DNA from: Arion vulgaris | Taxonomy: Eukaryota; Mollusca; Gastropoda; Stylommatophora; Arionidae | Assembly (NCBI GenBank): GCA_020796225.1 | Contig: CM036755.1 | Span: 85,135,803-85,199,802, forward strand | Reading direction: 5' to 3' | DNA: 64,000 nt | Shown: one piece after another, positions 45,214-55,971 of the stretch | Layout of the letters: the number at the start of each line of letters is the position of its first letter | Numbering within the stretch: position 1 is the first letter of the stretch | Program-made: the position numbers and the translations under genes | The notes under the pieces: generated by a model | The model's input: only the letters and a program-made list of their open reading frames with translations | Told to the model about the DNA's origin: nothing | The model's database searches: none

Positions 45214-47434
45214 ATGCCTCGTAAAGGTTTTCGTTTTGGAAAAAAAGATACGCCACCCAAATTATAGAGGTCGCCATGTTAAATCTGACTCAGGTTCTGA
45301 GCTCGTCGAAAGGTAAATATCAGTCACTTGTTGCATTTGTTTTCTTATTTCAAGTCGTATGTCTCAGAGAATAGGTCAACCTCGTGTGTAACTGTAATGA
45401 GTAATGACTTGGTAATGAATAAGTAACAACGTTATTTATACTTTTATATATTATTTACTACGTTCTGAATGGTCATAATTATTAACAACACATTTATATA
45501 ATGTATTGCCAAACACTGCACTGTATCATAATGGCTACGATTCCAATAACTTAAATAGTGAATAGTGATGAATTTGATAGTGATATGATTTTGATCCAAC
45601 TGATTCTAGTTATTTCTAGTTTACATTTCTTACACTTACAGTTTTAGATTAATTCATGAGAAATGGGATAACTTGTAATAAAGACAGATTAGATGTAGTT
45701 TTATTTTTGTAAGTCAGTTCTCCCTCTATGTTATTCATATAATATTTGTATAGCCTTCCATTCATATTTTTTAATCAGCTCCCGCTTGGTACAGTTATCA
45801 TTGGGCAAGATCAAACACCAGACTCTAGAGAAAAAATTGATGCGAGCCAGGTTCCCACTATGCATGTAAACATGACACAAGTTGAGAAAAAGTCTCAAGT
45901 CTATGCTGATCTACATACAGATGACAGTGTAGACAGCGGTTATTCACTTATCCACTCAGGATTTATGTCTTCACGTGTGTCATTACTCTGTTGTAAATTT
46001 TGCAACAGTGAAAATCTCCAGCTAAGAAAAACATGTAACAAGAGGGCTTGGCAGCACAGTATACAATTTATTGTCCAGCATGTGGCAATAATATTTGGTC
46101 CAGGTGGACATCTCCTCTCACAAACCACCATTTTGACATTAATACTAGAGAAGTTCTTGCTTGCAAAGATAGCGGTATTGGATATGGTCAGTTCACATCA
46201 TTGTTATCAATTATAAGCGTTTCAGGACAGATGCAAGTGAAAACATTTCAAAACATATCGACAGAGATTCAATACGCATCAATTCTATCTGCAGAGGAGG
46301 CCATGAATATTGCAGCCAGTTTTGTTCGAGAAAGAGCCACGTCAGAAGAACAACAGGATACAGATATTATCAATAATTCTGGATGCCCTGTCATTACTGT
46401 CTCATATGATGACACCTGGCAGAAAAAAAGGTCATTTTTCTCACAATGGAGTGGGAGTTGCGATTGAGGTGGACAGTGGTTTGGTATTGGACTTCCAGGT
46501 AGTCAGCAATTACTGCAAAGCCTGTCAGAAAGTCCTGAAATCTGGTACATCAACATATGATGCCTGGCAGTTGAAGCATAAGTGGAAGTGTCAAAAAAAA
46601 TGTGATGGATCATCTAATGCTATGGAAGCTGAGGCAGCCAAGCACATCTTTGCCAGGTCACTGAGAAAGCGACAGCTCATTTATGGTAGGATGCTTTGTG
46701 ATGGAGACTCAAAGGCCTTTGTAGCAGCAAATAAATATTCTGGTTATGACATTCCAATTGTGAAAGAAGATTGCATAAATCACATTGTGAAGAGAACACT
46801 TTCATTAGAAAAACTGAAGAATGAAAACAAAGCTCTTCTCAACAGAAAGCTGACATTACCAAAGATAACAAAACTAACGAACACATATGCAGCAAATTGA
46901 AAAGCAATGCCCAGATGTAGAGAAATGAATAAAGATGTTCTAGGTGGATTTTTTCATATGCTTAGCACAGATTCTGCACCTAACCATAAGTTCTGTCCAG
47001 ATGGTGAGAAGTCCTGGTGCCATTATAAGCGATCTATTTCCACAAATACACCCTTTGAGAAACATCGGCCAACATTTACACTGGAAATTGGCACCATGAT
47101 ATATCCCATATTTGTAAGGCTAACAGACCCTTAGTTGCTTCAGCGCTGTTCGAAGATGGGCACTCAGAATGCAAATGAAAGTGTTAATTATCTAATATGG
47201 CAGAGATGCCCCAAAACAACCTTTTCTTCAAGAATGTCGGTAGAGACAGCAACATCTCTTGCTATTTTGGCATTCAGTTGTGGACCTGCAGGTCTGAAAA
47301 TGGTCATCAAGAGATTAGGACTCTTGTGGACCGGTGTTAATAAAAGCCTCACTGATAAAAAAAACACACACAAAAGTTGGCAGCTTCAAGGCGGCAAAAT
47401 TTATGTATTTCAAAGTGGAAATGTAAAAACCTGA
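45214..47434 (+). pseudogene. Mutator-like transposase, two exons, frameshifted
   Basis: It would move a MULE-type DNA transposon. Exon 1 (45214-45312) starts MPRKGFRFGKK and, after one frame change, ends GRHVKSDSGSELVER before a GTAAAT donor. The intron ends with a T-rich tract and TTTTTAATCAG at 45778. Exon 2 encodes a zinc-ribbon-like C-x2-C pair (LLCCKFCNS and CPACGNN), CPVITVSYDDTWQKKGHFSHNG across a frame change (first Asp), GLVLDFQVVSNYCKACQ, YGRMLCDGDSKAFVAAN (second Asp), VKEDCINHIVKR, EKSWCHYKRSI and GTQNANESVNYLIWQRCPK (Glu). This order fits the metazoan 'Mutator-like transposase domain' proteins. Frame changes near 46030 and 46420, a TGA near 46898 and a TAG at 47132-47134 make it inactive. 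Confidence 0.87.
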
Positions 47435-48054
47435 AAAAGCACCGCATTGATGAGGAGCATGAGATAGCTAAGGAGGAGGGGATACTTATATGAAGTGGAT
47501 TTAACATCTAAATACAGCTAGATGTCCCTTTGATCTAGTATGTCATTTATATACTCATCCCTTTGAAAATTTAGACTGAATTCACATTACATTTTTAAAT
47601 GCAGTTTTCTCCCATTTGTAAATTTCATAAATGTGGGTAATGTACATTTTCCACCGTGAAAGAAATCTTCAAGATATCAATATGAGATTAGGCGCAGACA
47701 TGCATCTATTAATATTGAAGGGACTGCAACAGAAAATGCACCTTTCTCAAGCAAATAAATTTATATGAATTTTTTAATGAACCATTGGGTCCTATCTTTG
47801 GCCGTGAATTGAGTAGGTCTTATTGTTTGCACCCCCAGAGATCAGTTACATGTTACAGAACAATTTAAAGTTTTCAGGTACCTAGAATATTGGTATATTT
47901 AGGCTAGCAGTCAAAAAAAATTGCAATTGTTAATTATTTCACTCTGTTTGGAGACCGTATGACTTTGTTTACAATCCAACATGGCTGCCATTTCCATGGC
48001 AACCCGATAATTTATTATTGCGAAAGATATATAAATTTTCATTTTAGACCAACC
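47435..48054. other. Sequence downstream of the Mutator-like gene
   Basis: AT-rich with no second gene and no inverted repeat matching the left side that could be found by eye. It probably includes the 3' part of the element. Confidence 0.4.
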
Positions 48055-48594
48055 TATGTAGACCAACCTAGTAGTAACTGCTATGTAGACCAACCTAGTA
48101 GTAACTGCTATGTAGACCAACCTAGTAGTAACTGCTATGTAGACCAACCTAGTAGTAACTGCTATGTAGACCAACCTAGTAGTAACTGCTATGTAGACCA
48201 ACCTAGTAGTAACTGCTATGTAGACCAACCTAGTAGTAACTGCTATGTAGACCAACCTAGTAGTAACTGCTATGTAGACCAACCTAGTAGTAACTGCTAT
48301 GTAGACCAACCTAGTAGTAACTGCTATGTAGACCAACCTAGTAGTAACTGCTATGTAGACCAACCTAGTAGTAACTGCTATGTAGACCAACCTAGTAGTA
48401 ACTGCTATGTAGACCAACCTAGTAGTAACTGCTATGTAGACCAACCTAGTAGTAACTGCTATGTAGACCAACCTAGTAGTAACTGCTATGTAGACCAACC
48501 TAGTAGTAACTGCTATGTAGACCAACCTAGTAGTAACTGCTATGTAGACCAACCTAGTAGTAACTGCTATGTAGACCAACCTAGTAGTAACTGC
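48055..48594. repeat. 27-bp minisatellite, 20 almost identical copies
   Basis: Unit TATGTAGACCAACCTAGTAG followed by TAACTGC. No substitutions were noticed across 20 units, unlike the other minisatellites here. The nine-codon period leaves both strands open (YVDQPSSNC on plus, VYIAVTTRL on minus). Confidence 0.98.
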
Positions 48595-48643
48595 TATTAT
48601 ATTGAGAGATAAGAAAGTTGATCAATCTACCATAACCCCATTT

Positions 48644-48750
48644 TGTCTCTCTCATAAATTTGTATCCTGCCATTTCATCATCAATGGTCCACGTGCAATT
48701 ATTCAATTAATTGTATCAGATCAGTTTTAAAACTAAATTAAGAATTTTAA
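48644..48750. repeat. 107-bp direct repeat, right copy
   Basis: Partner of 44504-44610. Directly followed by LINE-derived words (CATATGCCAGCGAGAGTTG as at 34019). Confidence 0.9.
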
Positions 48751-48800
48751 ATGCAAATGTTGTATTAATCTTATCATATGCCAGCGAGAGTTGTTGGAGA
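48751..48800 (+). mobile_element. Small LINE type B remnant
   Basis: ATGCAAATGTTGTATTAATC and CATATGCCAGCGAGAGTTG correspond to 33995-34036 of LINE type B. Nothing further downstream to 49110 is recognised. Confidence 0.6.
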
Positions 48801-49109
48801 ACAATATGAAGATACAAACAAATATTGTCTCACATCTATATGTTCGAAACATTTGTTTTGTTGTTTTTTTCATATGCTTTAACACTAGCGTTGTTATTAT
48901 CAAGTTTTTAAATGTTTCGTTTTGATCACATCCTCAGTTTTTTTCCAGTTATCAGTTATATGAGGACTATCATCGTAGCACTCTGGACATGTCCATAGTT
49001 TTTTGTTTCCATTTCATATTTAGTTTCAGTGTCAGCTATCTTGATTACATTCATAACGCAAGTTAAAAACTTGAGTGAAATTATGCTTACCTACATTAAA
49101 ACATTAATA

Positions 49110-49830
49110 CGTACATAAATAACCTGAGATATGCTGATGATACTGTCTTAATAGCAAGACATGAATTGGAGATCCAGAAATTAGTTGATAAGATTGTGAC
49201 AGAAAGTAACAACAAAGGACTCAGTTTGAATATTTTAAGAAGACAGAAATTATGATCTTACCAAAAAGCAGATTTTGCCAAAATGCACCATCTCAGAAAG
49301 TGGGACTGATCTAAGACAAGTGCAGAAATGTAAATACCTCGGAGTCCTGGTAACATCAGATGCCGATCAGAAATAACGAGCAGAATAGGACAAGCGAAAA
49401 CATTATTCCTGAAAATGAGAAGCATTATCTGCAACAAGTCCTTGTCAATCCCGATCAGTATGCGAGTTATTCAGTGCTACATAGAACCAATACTGACATA
49501 CGGATGTGAGTCATGGACAATGAACACACAGATCGAAAATCTCTGAGAGCCACATAAATGTGGTTTTACAGAAGAATGATGAGAATCCCATGGACTGCTA
49601 AAATGACTAATGTTGAGGTGTTGAATGAGGTCAAGACACAGAGTAAGCTTTCATCAATATAAGTAAGAGGTAGTCATCATTTTTTGGGCATGTGATGAGG
49701 ATTGAAGTTTTAGAACACATTGTGACAACTGGTAAAATCGATGGTAGACGAGACAGAGGTAGACAAAGAAAGAAAGTTTGGATGGCCTGACTTCATGGCA
49801 CGGTAGACCGTCAACATCTGAGTTGATAGC
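49110..49830 (+). mobile_element. LINE fragment, RT motif C to C-terminus, decayed
   Basis: Plus-strand words in order: NLRYADDTVLIARHELEIQKLVDKI (catalytic Y-A-D-D, split here for length), KCKYLGVLVTSDADQ, and after several stops FFGHVMRIEVLEHIVTTGKI with GRRDRGRQRKK at the C-terminal end. This is the usual order of an animal non-LTR element. Many stops and frame changes; no endonuclease. Confidence 0.82.
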
Positions 49831-50084
49831 AAACTCCAACGCCAGAGACGTGTGGAGATCCATGATCGCCTACACCAGTCGGCACGGCACCTGAAGATAG
49901 TGACTTAAAACTAGCATTACCGCATTTGTTTGGTACTATCAATATAACTACATATTTATGACCGTACAATAATAGCCAATAACCATCATTTAAACAAGTT
50001 TTTATAATCAAAATGCTTTTATGATGTTTAAATGATGACTATAATTGTAATATGCTACAAAATACGATGTGAATGGTTTTCTAT

Positions 50085-50268
50085 ACTAGAGGACAGGGTC
50101 CCAGGACGAAGAGGCAGACCAAGAAGAAGATGGCTAAAAGATATTAAAGAAACCATGAACATGACCATCGAAGTGGGTGAACTGGCAAGAGACAGAGTGA
50201 ATTTCAGATGAGCTGCAAAGAGAGCAACGTCCTATAAAGGATACGCACATTGATGATGATGATGAATG
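50085..50268 (+). mobile_element. LINE 3' end with (GAT)n tail
   Basis: Plus-strand frame PGRRGRPRRRWLKDIKETMN and VGELARDRVNFR followed, after one stop, by AAKRATSYKGYAH and a GATGATGATGAT tail. It could be the 3' end of the preceding LINE separated by an insertion, or another copy. Confidence 0.8.
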
Positions 50269-50329
50269 GTGTTCTAATTACAACTAATATCATTGCATTA
50301 CTTTACAAATAAGTTAGTTGTGATGTACC

Positions 50330-50655
50330 AAAGGGTAATGTTCATCATTGCACTCATTTGAAATAAGATGTCTATGATGTACCAATGATAATGTTCATCA
50401 TTGCACTCATTTGAAATAAGATGTGTATGATGTACCAAGGATAATGTTCATCATTGCACTAATTTGAAATAAGATGTATATGATGTACCAAGGATAATGT
50501 TCATTATTGCACTCATTTGAAATAAGATGTGTATGATGTACCAAGGATAATGTTCATCATTGCACTCATTTGAAATAAGATGTCTATGATGTACCAAGGA
50601 TAATGTTCATCATTGCACTCATTTGAAATAAGATGTGTATGATGTATGAATGATA
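50330..50655. repeat. 53-bp minisatellite, about 6 copies
   Basis: Unit ATTTGAAATAAGATGT(G/C)TATGATGTACCAA then GGATAATGTTCATCATTGCA. Spacing of 53 between AAATAAGATG at 50361 and 50414. Confidence 0.94.
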
Positions 50656-50819
50656 ATTATCAACACTGAAATCAGAAAACAATCAGATGTTTATGTTGTT
50701 GCAGGATTGTAAATACTCGAGCTGTACTTACTTTCATTTAAGTGGACATCTTCTTGTGTCTCTGTGCTTCTTTTATATAGTGCTGATTCCCACAATTGCT
50801 GTCAACAAATAATCAGCAA

Positions 50820-51100
50820 CCATGAATAATCGATCACTTGTTAAACTAGATCACAGACAAATAGAGCGTATTTATCTTCTTCTTCTTCCGCTCCATATCG
50901 ATCACGTGTTAAACTAAATCTGAGACAAATAGAGAATCTTCTTCTTCAAATGCTCCGTATCAACCACTTGTTAACCCACTATTTGTATGTGATCTGAGCT
51001 TAGGAGCAATTGTACATTGTGCCGGATAATCGTCTACAGGTAGACCAGCACATCTGATTTCTGTGACGCTTTTTATTTACTAGGCTAGCTTCCCTAGGCT
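50820..51100. repeat. Interspersed repeat module, copy 2, with an internal duplication
   Basis: CTT-rich tract, CGCTCCATATCGATCACGTG, then TTTGTATGTGATCTGAGCTTA and TTTATTTACTAGGCTAGCTT correspond to 4990-5200. The first 60 bp (TGTTAAACTA.ATC..AGACAAATAGAG) are duplicated. Confidence 0.6.
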
Positions 51101-51354
51101 ATTCGAATAATTGTAGATTATGTTTCAAGTGCCAAGTTAGAAAAGCAAATTTTACACCTGGCTACTTTCTGATATTGTTCCTAGAGTGTACTTTTGCTTG
51201 TCTTGTAAAATTGCGAGAAAATCTACCAATTTCTAAAATTGTTTGTGAACTCTCAGATTTACTTGTGAAGTGAGAACTTCAAATGTTGACTAGAAATCCC
51301 TAATTATAAGTTATATTTGTACTTTAATAAGTTGTTCATATATTTATTTAATGT
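51101..51354. other. Unassigned spacer
   Basis: No feature seen. Confidence 0.4.
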
Positions 51355-51653
51355 ATTTATTTGTTCAAACTCAAAGAAAACTGGCTGATGCTACAAATAA
51401 GACAGAGAAAATTGAGATATTTTGGACATATAAAAGACATGAAGGGCTGGAGAGGACTCTTATGGAAGGAGGCATACCGGCAAAGAGAAGAAGAGGAAGA
51501 CCACGGAGAAGATGGATTGAGGATGTAACTGATGGTTTGAACATGACAGCGCAGAGGCGGCACATCTGGCCTATGATAGAGATACATTCCGGAGGACTGT
51601 TGGGGTGGCAAAATTCTGCTCAGGACAAGCTAATTGATGATGATTTATTTGTT
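51355..51653 (+). mobile_element. Severely 5'-truncated LINE insertion with 11-bp target-site duplication
   Basis: ATTTATTTGTT occurs at 51355-51365 and 51643-51653. The 277 bp between encode TKRHEGLERTLMEGG-like and RRRGRPRRRWIEDVTDGL words, i.e. only the C-terminal end of a LINE, and finish with TTGATGATG. This is the product expected from target-primed reverse transcription that stopped early. The frame is open throughout. Confidence 0.85.
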
Positions 51654-51905
51654 GAGAAAGTATTGAGATATAATTATGTGCTTAATGTATTTATTTGTTG
51701 AGAAAGTGTTGAGTATAATTATGTGCTTAATGTATTTATTTGTTGAGAAAGTGTTGAGATATAATTATGTGCTTAATGTATTTATTTGTTGAGAAAGTGT
51801 TGAGTATAATTATGTGCTTAATGTATTTATTTGTTGAGAAAGTGTTGAGTATAATTATGTGCTTAATGTATTTATTTGTTGAGAAAGTGTTGAGATATAA
51901 TTATA
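51643..51905. repeat. 45-46-bp minisatellite, 6 copies, starting at the LINE junction
   Basis: ATTTATTTGTTGAGAAAGT begins units at 51643, 51689, 51734, 51780, 51825 and 51870. The duplicated target site is itself part of the unit. Confidence 0.95.
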
Positions 51906-51939
51906 ACTTTATTACGTTCTTAATATGTTATTCAGATAT

Positions 51940-52030
51940 GTTCTCTTTGACTTTGTTATCTGATTTGCTTGTTCTCTTTGACTTTGTTATCTGATTTGCT
52001 TGTTCTCTTTGACTTTGTTATCTTATTTGA
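51940..52030. repeat. 31-bp tandem repeat, about 3 copies
   Basis: GTTCTCTTTGACTTTGTTAT followed by CTGATTTGCTT, starting near 51940, 51971 and 52002. Confidence 0.93.
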
Positions 52031-52050
52031 TACGGAGATTTGTTGTTGGT

Positions 52051-52385
52051 CTCTGTGGGGCATTATTTGTTTAGTTTCCATCAAATGTGTACACATACTC
52101 TGTGGGGCATTATTTGTTTAGTTTCCATCAAATGTGTACACGTACTCTGTGGGGCATTATTTGTTTAGTTTCCATCAAATGTGTACACGTACTCTGTGGG
52201 GCATTATTTGTTTAGTTTCCATCAAATGTGTACACGTACTCTGTGGGGCATTATTTGTTTAGTTTCCATCAAATGTGTACACGTACTCTGTGGGGCATTA
52301 TTTGTTTAGTTTCCATCAAATGTGTACACGTACTCTGTGGGGCATTATTTGTTTAGTTTCCATCAAATGTGTACACGTACTCGTA
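52051..52385. repeat. 47-bp minisatellite, about 7 copies
   Basis: Unit CTCTGTGGGGCATTATTTGT plus TTAGTTTCCATCAAATGTGTACACGTA; only the first copy differs (ACATA for ACGTA). It ends at the broken side of the LINE type D endonuclease. Confidence 0.97.
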
Positions 52386-52394
52386 CGGTCATTA

Positions 52395-53560
52395 GACGGT
52401 CATTTAGACCCGTGGGAGACTCGACCAGCTTTCCAACAAGTTATGTCTTTATAGCGAAGCCCACCCTGCTTCCGCTCTCTTCGGAACGTCTACCACTCCA
52501 GTAGAATGTTTAGCCTGCAGCAACCTCACACAATTGGCCCTCGCCAGATAGTCGAGTCTCGCTCAATGCAGCTATGTCAATGTTGTATCTGGCTAATTCT
52601 CTTCCAATCAGGTCATTACGCCTTTCTGGTCTTTTTGTTTTGTCTCTGTCAAGCAGAGTGCACACGTTCCATGCGTCTAAAATGAGTGGAAAGGATCTTG
52701 CCTTTCTTTTTGTCTTTCCTTTGTTTCGCAGGAGTAGGGTACCCACCAGCCGCGGTAAGCTGGCTAGGTAGTGTTGGAACAGGCAATGTTTAGGGCACCT
52801 ATTCTAGCCCCTTCCTCATGCCATGGAGGTGAGCAATGCTTTCCTAGAGAGGGCTGCTCAGAGGGCTGCCGAATCCCACTGCTGCTCCGATCAGTAGAAG
52901 ACGACCATATGGCCTGAGCCGCCTGTGTGCAGGTCTGCGACTACGGCTGCCAGCGTACCCACGCCTGCCGCTCGTCTATCGCCACATGACTAGGTGTGTG
53001 ATGTATGTTTGATGGATGGATGAAATAGTGACTTGCGCGATGATTTGGTTAAAAGTGAGAAAGAGTTGCGCAGTTCGTCGATCTCACTCTCTCGCCCAAT
53101 TCCTTCTGTGTCCAGTGGCAGGAGAAAGTCAAGACGGCTGGAGAAGGATCTTGGTGCAGGATCTAGGGGGTTTGGGGAGTCATGGATTGGTAGTACCTCT
53201 GGTAAGGATGGCTGTCACGCCCTTTTCAGGGCCCATCCCCGGTTGGTCCAAACCTGACTTCCAGCTCACGCCTGTGGCTCCTAGTAGTTGTCAGCATGCG
53301 ACAGCGGCCACCCCCTGGGCAACGGCTGTGACAGGCCAGCTAAACCAGGCGCGGGTAACCGATCCGGTACTAAACCAATCGGTGAATCCGGGTATGCCAA
53401 CCCTGCATGCGAAGACTGGACTCGGCAGAATGTGCGGAAGAAACTTTTACTCTGGTTCAACGGACAAGTAGGCGTTTGCCAGCAACGCGCTGCGGAGCAT
53501 ATTGAGCAAGGCCAGGCACGTAGAACGCCCTGGTCATCCGCTGCACTACTTAATGTATAA
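52395..53560 (-). mobile_element. LINE type D, 5' end only (5' UTR and start of endonuclease), 3' truncated
   Basis: The minus strand has a GC-richer leader of about 0.8 kb (53560-52747) and then a frame starting MGTLLLRNKGKTKRKARSF. This is followed by LDAWNVCTLLDRDKTKRPER and ELARYNIDIAALSETRLSGE, the first motifs of an apurinic-type LINE endonuclease (N in WNV, E in SETRL). After a stop at 52510, words FYWSGRRSE and RVGFAIK continue the domain to 52395. Everything 3' of this is lost at the 47-bp minisatellite. Base composition is clearly unlike its AT-rich neighbours. Confidence 0.85.
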
Positions 53561-53756
53561 ACAAATATAATGCAGTGTTAACTATACTTGAAATATGTAA
53601 AAGCATAAAACAATAACATTAGAATTGAAATAACAACAGTCTAATTTAGCAAGTGACTTGTTAATCTATAATTGGAACAAACATGTCCGACTGTTCTCAT
53701 TGTATTGATAATCATTTTATTTAAACAGAAACAGGAAGAAAATTGTGAACGCATTC

Positions 53757-53978
53757 ATAGTTTATTAATTGTTCACATGTTATTATCATGATCCATAGTT
53801 TATTAATTGTTCACATGTTAGTATCATGATTCATAGTTTATTAATTGTTCACATGTTAGTATCATGATTCGTAGTTTATTAATAGTTCACATATTAGTAT
53901 CATGATTCATAGTTTATTAATAGTTCATATTAGTATCATGATTCGTTTATTAATGTTCATATTAGAATCATGACCAAT
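53757..53978. repeat. 38-bp minisatellite, about 6 copies, decaying rightward
   Basis: Unit CATAGTTTATTAATTGTTCA then CATGTTAGTATCATGATT; later copies lose bases. Confidence 0.92.
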
Positions 53979-54104
53979 TAATGAAAAATGTATTCGGTTA
54001 TTTCATGAAATCACAGAGTTCCGTAGAATAAATTTTAAAAATTCGGTTGCACTTCTATTTCGAATTAGAACTAAGAGGATAAGTGGCCATTATCATTTAC
54101 AGTT

Positions 54105-54345
54105 TACTCATCAGTATCAAGTAGATGTCCCTTCCGGACACTTGTCTCCATGACAGCAGTCCTGAAAAGCTCTCTGTTCTGTGCAAGTTGATCGGCATCA
54201 GCAGCAGTCATTCTCAGATCGTCAATGACATATTGCGTCTATCGTCTTTTAGGTCCTCCTCTCATTCGTCTTGCAGACATCATTCCCTCTAAAATTATTA
54301 CATCTAAGCTCTCATGTTGTTTGATGTGTGAGAAATATTGAATTT
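54105..54345 (-). mobile_element. LINE C-terminal fragment
   Basis: Minus-strand words MMSARRMRGGPKRR, TQYVIDDLRMTAADADQLAQ, NRELFRTAVMETSVRKG and HLLDTDE form the typical C-terminal end of the same broad LINE group as 51.4 kb. A stop replaces the Trp in R-R-W. No other domain is present. Confidence 0.82.
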
Positions 54346-54379
54346 TTCTTGATGTTATGTTCTATAATAACCAAATCTC

Positions 54380-54505
54380 TATAATATCAAGCTGTTGCAA
54401 AACAGAAGCATGTAGTTCTTTTACAGTTATCAGTTAATATCAAAGTCGATGCAAAACAGAAGCATGTGTTCTTTACTAGTTATCAGTTAATATCAAAGTC
54501 GAAAA
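54380..54505. repeat. About 63-bp tandem duplication
   Basis: ATCAA(G)(C/T)..(T)TGCAAAACAGAAGCATGT and TTA.CAGTTATCAGTTAATATC occur twice in a row. Confidence 0.8.
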
Positions 54506-54559
54506 GGAAATGAAATTAATTATAAAGAATTGAAATATATAATATAACCGACATGTAAG

Positions 54560-54890
54560 CGACGATATGTAAATACATTGTGCAGTTCCGTACATTACTG
54601 TATAGCATCTGGGGCCAAGATATGTAAATACATTGTGCAGTTCCGTACATTACTGTATAGCATCTGTCCAAGATATGTAAATACATTGCGCAGTTCCGTA
54701 CATTACTGTATATCATCTGTCCAAGATATGTAAATACATTGCGCAGTTCCGTACATCACTGTATAGCATCTGTCCAAGATATGTAAATACATTGCGCAGT
54801 TCCGTACATCACTAGTCATAGCATCTGTCCAAGATATGTAAATACATTGCGCAGTTCCGTACATCACTGTATAGCATCTGTCCAAGTTCA
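54560..54890. repeat. 54-bp minisatellite, about 6 copies
   Basis: Unit AAGATATGTAAATACATTG(T/C) GCAGTTCCGTACAT(T/C)ACTGTATAGCATCTGTCC, with two variants in blocks. Confidence 0.96.
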
Positions 54891-55068
54891 TTGTTTTTTT
54901 TTTTTCTTTAAAAATATATTACACGTTTACCAAATAATTAGTTCTTGAATTTGTGTCAATATTTGACAAGATAATTCACAATTATATATATATATATTAT
55001 TTTCTGTTGGGGAGAGATAAAACTATTAAAAAGCGTGGCCACAGTATGGGCAAGCGACTTTAATTTCT
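54891..55068. other. T-rich and (TA)n spacer
   Basis: A poly-T run at about 54892-54904 and a short (TA)n at 54974-54995; no gene. Confidence 0.6.
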
Positions 55069-55109
55069 CTACCATTTTGCATTGCCCAGCGTACTCTCAG
55101 ATAAAGACA

Positions 55110-55280
55110 ATACAGCGCTGTACGAAAGTTTATTTTTATTTAATTCACAATGAACATACATATGTATGAAACGACATGAGAACACAAGTGTACATAATTC
55201 TAGACAATAATTAGTAGGACCATCATCTCGGATGCTCTTTGATGAAGATGTCTCAATACTGAATAAAACATCATACCCAA
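55110..55280 (-). other. Possible terminal exon and polyadenylation region
   Basis: Two adjacent AATAAA hexamers lie on the minus strand at 55140-55135 and 55134-55129, as at the end of a minus-strand transcript. An AG at 55282-55281, preceded by CTAAT about 20 bases upstream, could be a splice acceptor. In phase with the exon at 55814-55945 it would add 26 residues (LGMMFYSVLRHLHQRA and on) before a TAG. The acceptor lacks a pyrimidine tract and the added peptide is unremarkable, so this link is weak. Confidence 0.25.
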
Positions 55281-55314
55281 CTATAAGTATGCACATCATT
55301 AGATTTCAATGACT

Positions 55315-55750
55315 TTAGTCTTTCTTGTCTCCAATCGCGTGTATCCTCACAGCGTAACGATAAGAGATTTCTAGAAAGTGTTTGTATGTGCGCTTCATAA
55401 ATTGTTTTTCGTAGCCACTGTTATCTCTGAGGTTCACATTTTGTGTGGCCGTCCTTTCGCTTTGTACCCACTGTGTCGGAGTAACATTGCTCTTCGATGC
55501 ACACTGTCTGTTGGTAATCTGCTTCTGAGACCGAACAATTGAATTTGTTGTTTCTTGATGAAGTTCAGTACTGATGTTGTATCCACTTTTGCTCATGATG
55601 TCTTCATTTCTAAACTGATCTCTTCTTGTTACTCCCAGCATTGTGAGTATATACTTCATCTCTGTTGTTACTAGTTTTCTTCTATCATTTGATGGCATCA
55701 TCCAGGTCTGGCACTGATAGCATACTGTTTTGTACAATACTCTATCCATC
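55315..55750 (-). mobile_element. LINE C-terminal fragment, relative of 42.4 kb
   Basis: Open minus-strand frame with TVCYQCQTWMMPSNDRRKL, VTTEMKYILTMLGVTRRDQF and GYNISTELHQETTN, parallel to 42370-42702. It ends with HAIGDKKD. The reading frame extends upstream past the LINE edge by chance. If the signal-peptide gene next to it is real, this LINE piece would lie in its first intron. Confidence 0.82.
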
Positions 55751-55813
55751 AACTCGAATTGTACAAACACACCTTCAAACACAGTAGACAATGTCTCATA
55801 ATTATATATTTAC

Positions 55814-55945
55814 CTTTTCGACATCATCACGATTCTCGTCTGCATTATCATCAGTATAAGCTGTTGCCACGCTAAATGCCCACGTTGTGGATATTAACAT
55901 CACCAACAGGCATGGTGCTAATATTGTTTTCTGCATATCAATCAT
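55814..55945 (-). CDS. First coding exon of a putative small secreted protein (signal peptide)
   Basis: The exon encodes 44 residues. It starts MIDMQK, continues with a hydrophobic core TILAPCLLVMLISTTWAF, then SVATA, which fits a signal-peptidase site, and then an acidic stretch YTDDNADENRDDVEK. After the last AAG the sequence reads GTAAATAT, a good donor (GT at 55813-55812), leaving phase 0. A second in-frame ATG at codon 4 could also serve as start. A promoter with TATA and CCAAT boxes lies at the proper distance upstream. An acidic segment just after the signal is common in precursors of secreted peptides and antimicrobial or neuropeptide propeptides, but no family is recognised. Downstream exons are not certain; a candidate last exon is at 55280-55110. 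It is the only feature here that looks like a host gene. Confidence 0.6.
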
Positions 55946-55971
55946 ATGTAGATATGTCTGGAATCAGCAAG

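Noticed and set aside
47911..48612. Overlapping long frames on both strands over the 27-bp array
   Set aside because: Both strands are open only because the 27-bp unit lacks stops in those frames; repeat artefact.
53016..53471. GC-rich plus-strand frames as a host gene
   Set aside because: They are antisense to the leader of LINE type D; the minus-strand endonuclease words explain the region.
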